Part shown: positions 63,449-64,000 of the stretch, piece after piece
How positions within the stretch are numbered: position 1 is the stretch's first letter
Layout of the letters: each line of letters opens with the position of its first letter
Origin: Lachnospiraceae bacterium
Lineage (GTDB): Bacteria; Bacillota; Clostridia; Lachnospirales; Lachnospiraceae
Reading direction: 5' to 3'
Assembly (NCBI GenBank): GCA_016291655.1
Contig: JAEEYF010000014.1
Span: 34,328 to 98,327, forward strand
Length of the DNA: 64,000 bases
The notes under the pieces: model-generated
Seen by the model: only the letters and a program-made list of their open reading frames with translations
What the model was told of the DNA's origin: nothing
Databases searched by the model: none
Translations under genes and position numbers: made by a program

Positions 63449-64000
63449 CGGTATCTCAGCACAGGGCTATGAAGCATTGAAATGTTTGTATTGCTATAAA
63501 ATATTTGATGAACCAGATCGAGATGTAATTAAGCCCCATTTTTCGTATATAAAACATAATAGCTCAATTGCGTTCCCGGCTGTATTAGTTTTGAAAAGTG
63601 TTCCGGATAAAATAGAATATGAAATGAGTTCAAAAAATACTTCGGAAGTAGTAAGAGGAACCTTTATCAATTCTGTAGGTTGAAATAACGGTTGTTTTGC
63701 GATTTCGAGAGCAGTGAAGGCACATTCTTCGTCTACAAAATGTCTACAAAAAACCTGAAAAAAGTCCAAAATGGGTGGAATAGATGGAATGAATATACCA
63801 TATATGGGGTTCGGTGGAAACATTGGACTCATCATATGGTTGGAAACATCGAGATGGAGTGACCTGAGTGACGACAAATTGTTGTTTTTTCTAAGGAATA
63901 AACTCTATTATTTCGATGCCCGCCGCCTCAAAAATGGCGGGGGCATCGAAAATTTCAAATTTCAAAATCCCGATGCCCTGAATAGCATATTCCCCTGGCC
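63449..64000. other. Region without a convincing gene at the window end
   Basis: About 550 bp of AT-richer sequence. One short frame (63477-63683, TTG start, beginning MKCLYCYKIFDE) has no ribosome site and could be a remnant; a 127-codon frame on the other strand shows no family pattern. GTCTACAAAA is repeated at 63731 and 63742. A strong hairpin (63911-63951, CGATGCCC arm with GGGCATCG arm, one bulge) is followed by another CGATGCCC at 63971. No confident call. Confidence 0.4.
63911..63951. repeat. Strong GC-rich inverted repeat near the window end
   Basis: TTTCGATGCCC... pairs with ...GGGCATCGAAA, with inner CCGCC/GGCGG and one bulged G, loop TCAAAAAT. No T-run in either direction; CGATGCCC recurs at 63971-63978. 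Confidence 0.6.

Noticed and set aside
63477..63683. A HipA-like or zinc-ribbon gene (MKCLYCYKIF start)
   Set aside because: Only one CxxC pair, TTG start without ribosome site, 68 codons, and no match beyond the first residues.
1..64000. tRNA, rRNA, insertion sequence or prophage genes
   Set aside because: No TTCGA-type T-loop context with acceptor pairing, no rRNA stretches, no transposase, integrase or phage structural proteins were seen on either strand.

Overview
The window looks like a chromosomal segment of a low-to-moderate GC Gram-positive anaerobe, most likely a Clostridia member of the Lachnospiraceae type. This rests on protein families and signals only, since no database search was possible. 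The pointers are CDP-glycerol glycerophosphotransferases (teichoic-acid type), a complete Bce-type peptide-antibiotic resistance module, a DnaD/DnaI-type helicase-loading pair, a CIRCE operator on a small heat-shock gene, sugar ABC importers without their own ATPase, a YesM/YesN-type two-component system, and strong GGAGG ribosome binding sites. No tRNA, rRNA, CRISPR array, insertion sequence or recognisable prophage was found.

Layout. 0-6 kb: a DUF2264 protein and two convergent glycerophosphotransferase genes, one fused to a GT4 glycosyltransferase. 6.2-13.1 kb: rsmA and tadA, both apparently leaderless, then two large poorly known cytoplasmic proteins. One has a cyclic-nucleotide-binding-like N-terminus; the other combines TPRs, an acidic tandem repeat and a degenerate AAA-type ATPase. 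A stand-alone Ig-like protein faces them. 13.3-25.3 kb: murA, metK, an OmpR-type two-component system with an aminotransferase, asnS, a GH51 arabinofuranosidase, and two HD-GYP proteins, one with a broken HD dyad. 25.4-30.1 kb: a BceRSAB-type module with a recognisable BceR-type operator. 30.2-35.3 kb: prs, the DnaI/DnaD pair preceded by paired DnaA boxes, and murC. 35.4-39.6 kb: a striking 19-bp tandem repeat joined to a perfect 40-bp inverted repeat, then malQ-glgP for glycogen or maltodextrin breakdown. 39.7-48.4 kb: proS, cca, a PEGA-like membrane protein, a phosphosugar mutase, a HAD phosphatase, a MarR regulator, a metallophosphoesterase, 5-formyl-THF cyclo-ligase and a thioesterase. 48.4-50 kb: an NYN-domain protein with a lipoprotein. 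50-62.7 kb: two separate sugar ABC importers, the first with an unusual doubly anchored binding protein, followed by a YesMN-like two-component system and a chemoreceptor. 62.7-64 kb: a CIRCE-controlled Hsp20 gene, then about 550 bp without a convincing gene.

Functionally the window mixes housekeeping (translation fidelity, wall precursor synthesis, replication loading, SAM and PRPP supply) with carbohydrate foraging (arabinofuranosidase, glucan phosphorolysis, two ABC importers) and environmental sensing (three two-component systems, c-di-GMP-type phosphodiesterases, a chemoreceptor).
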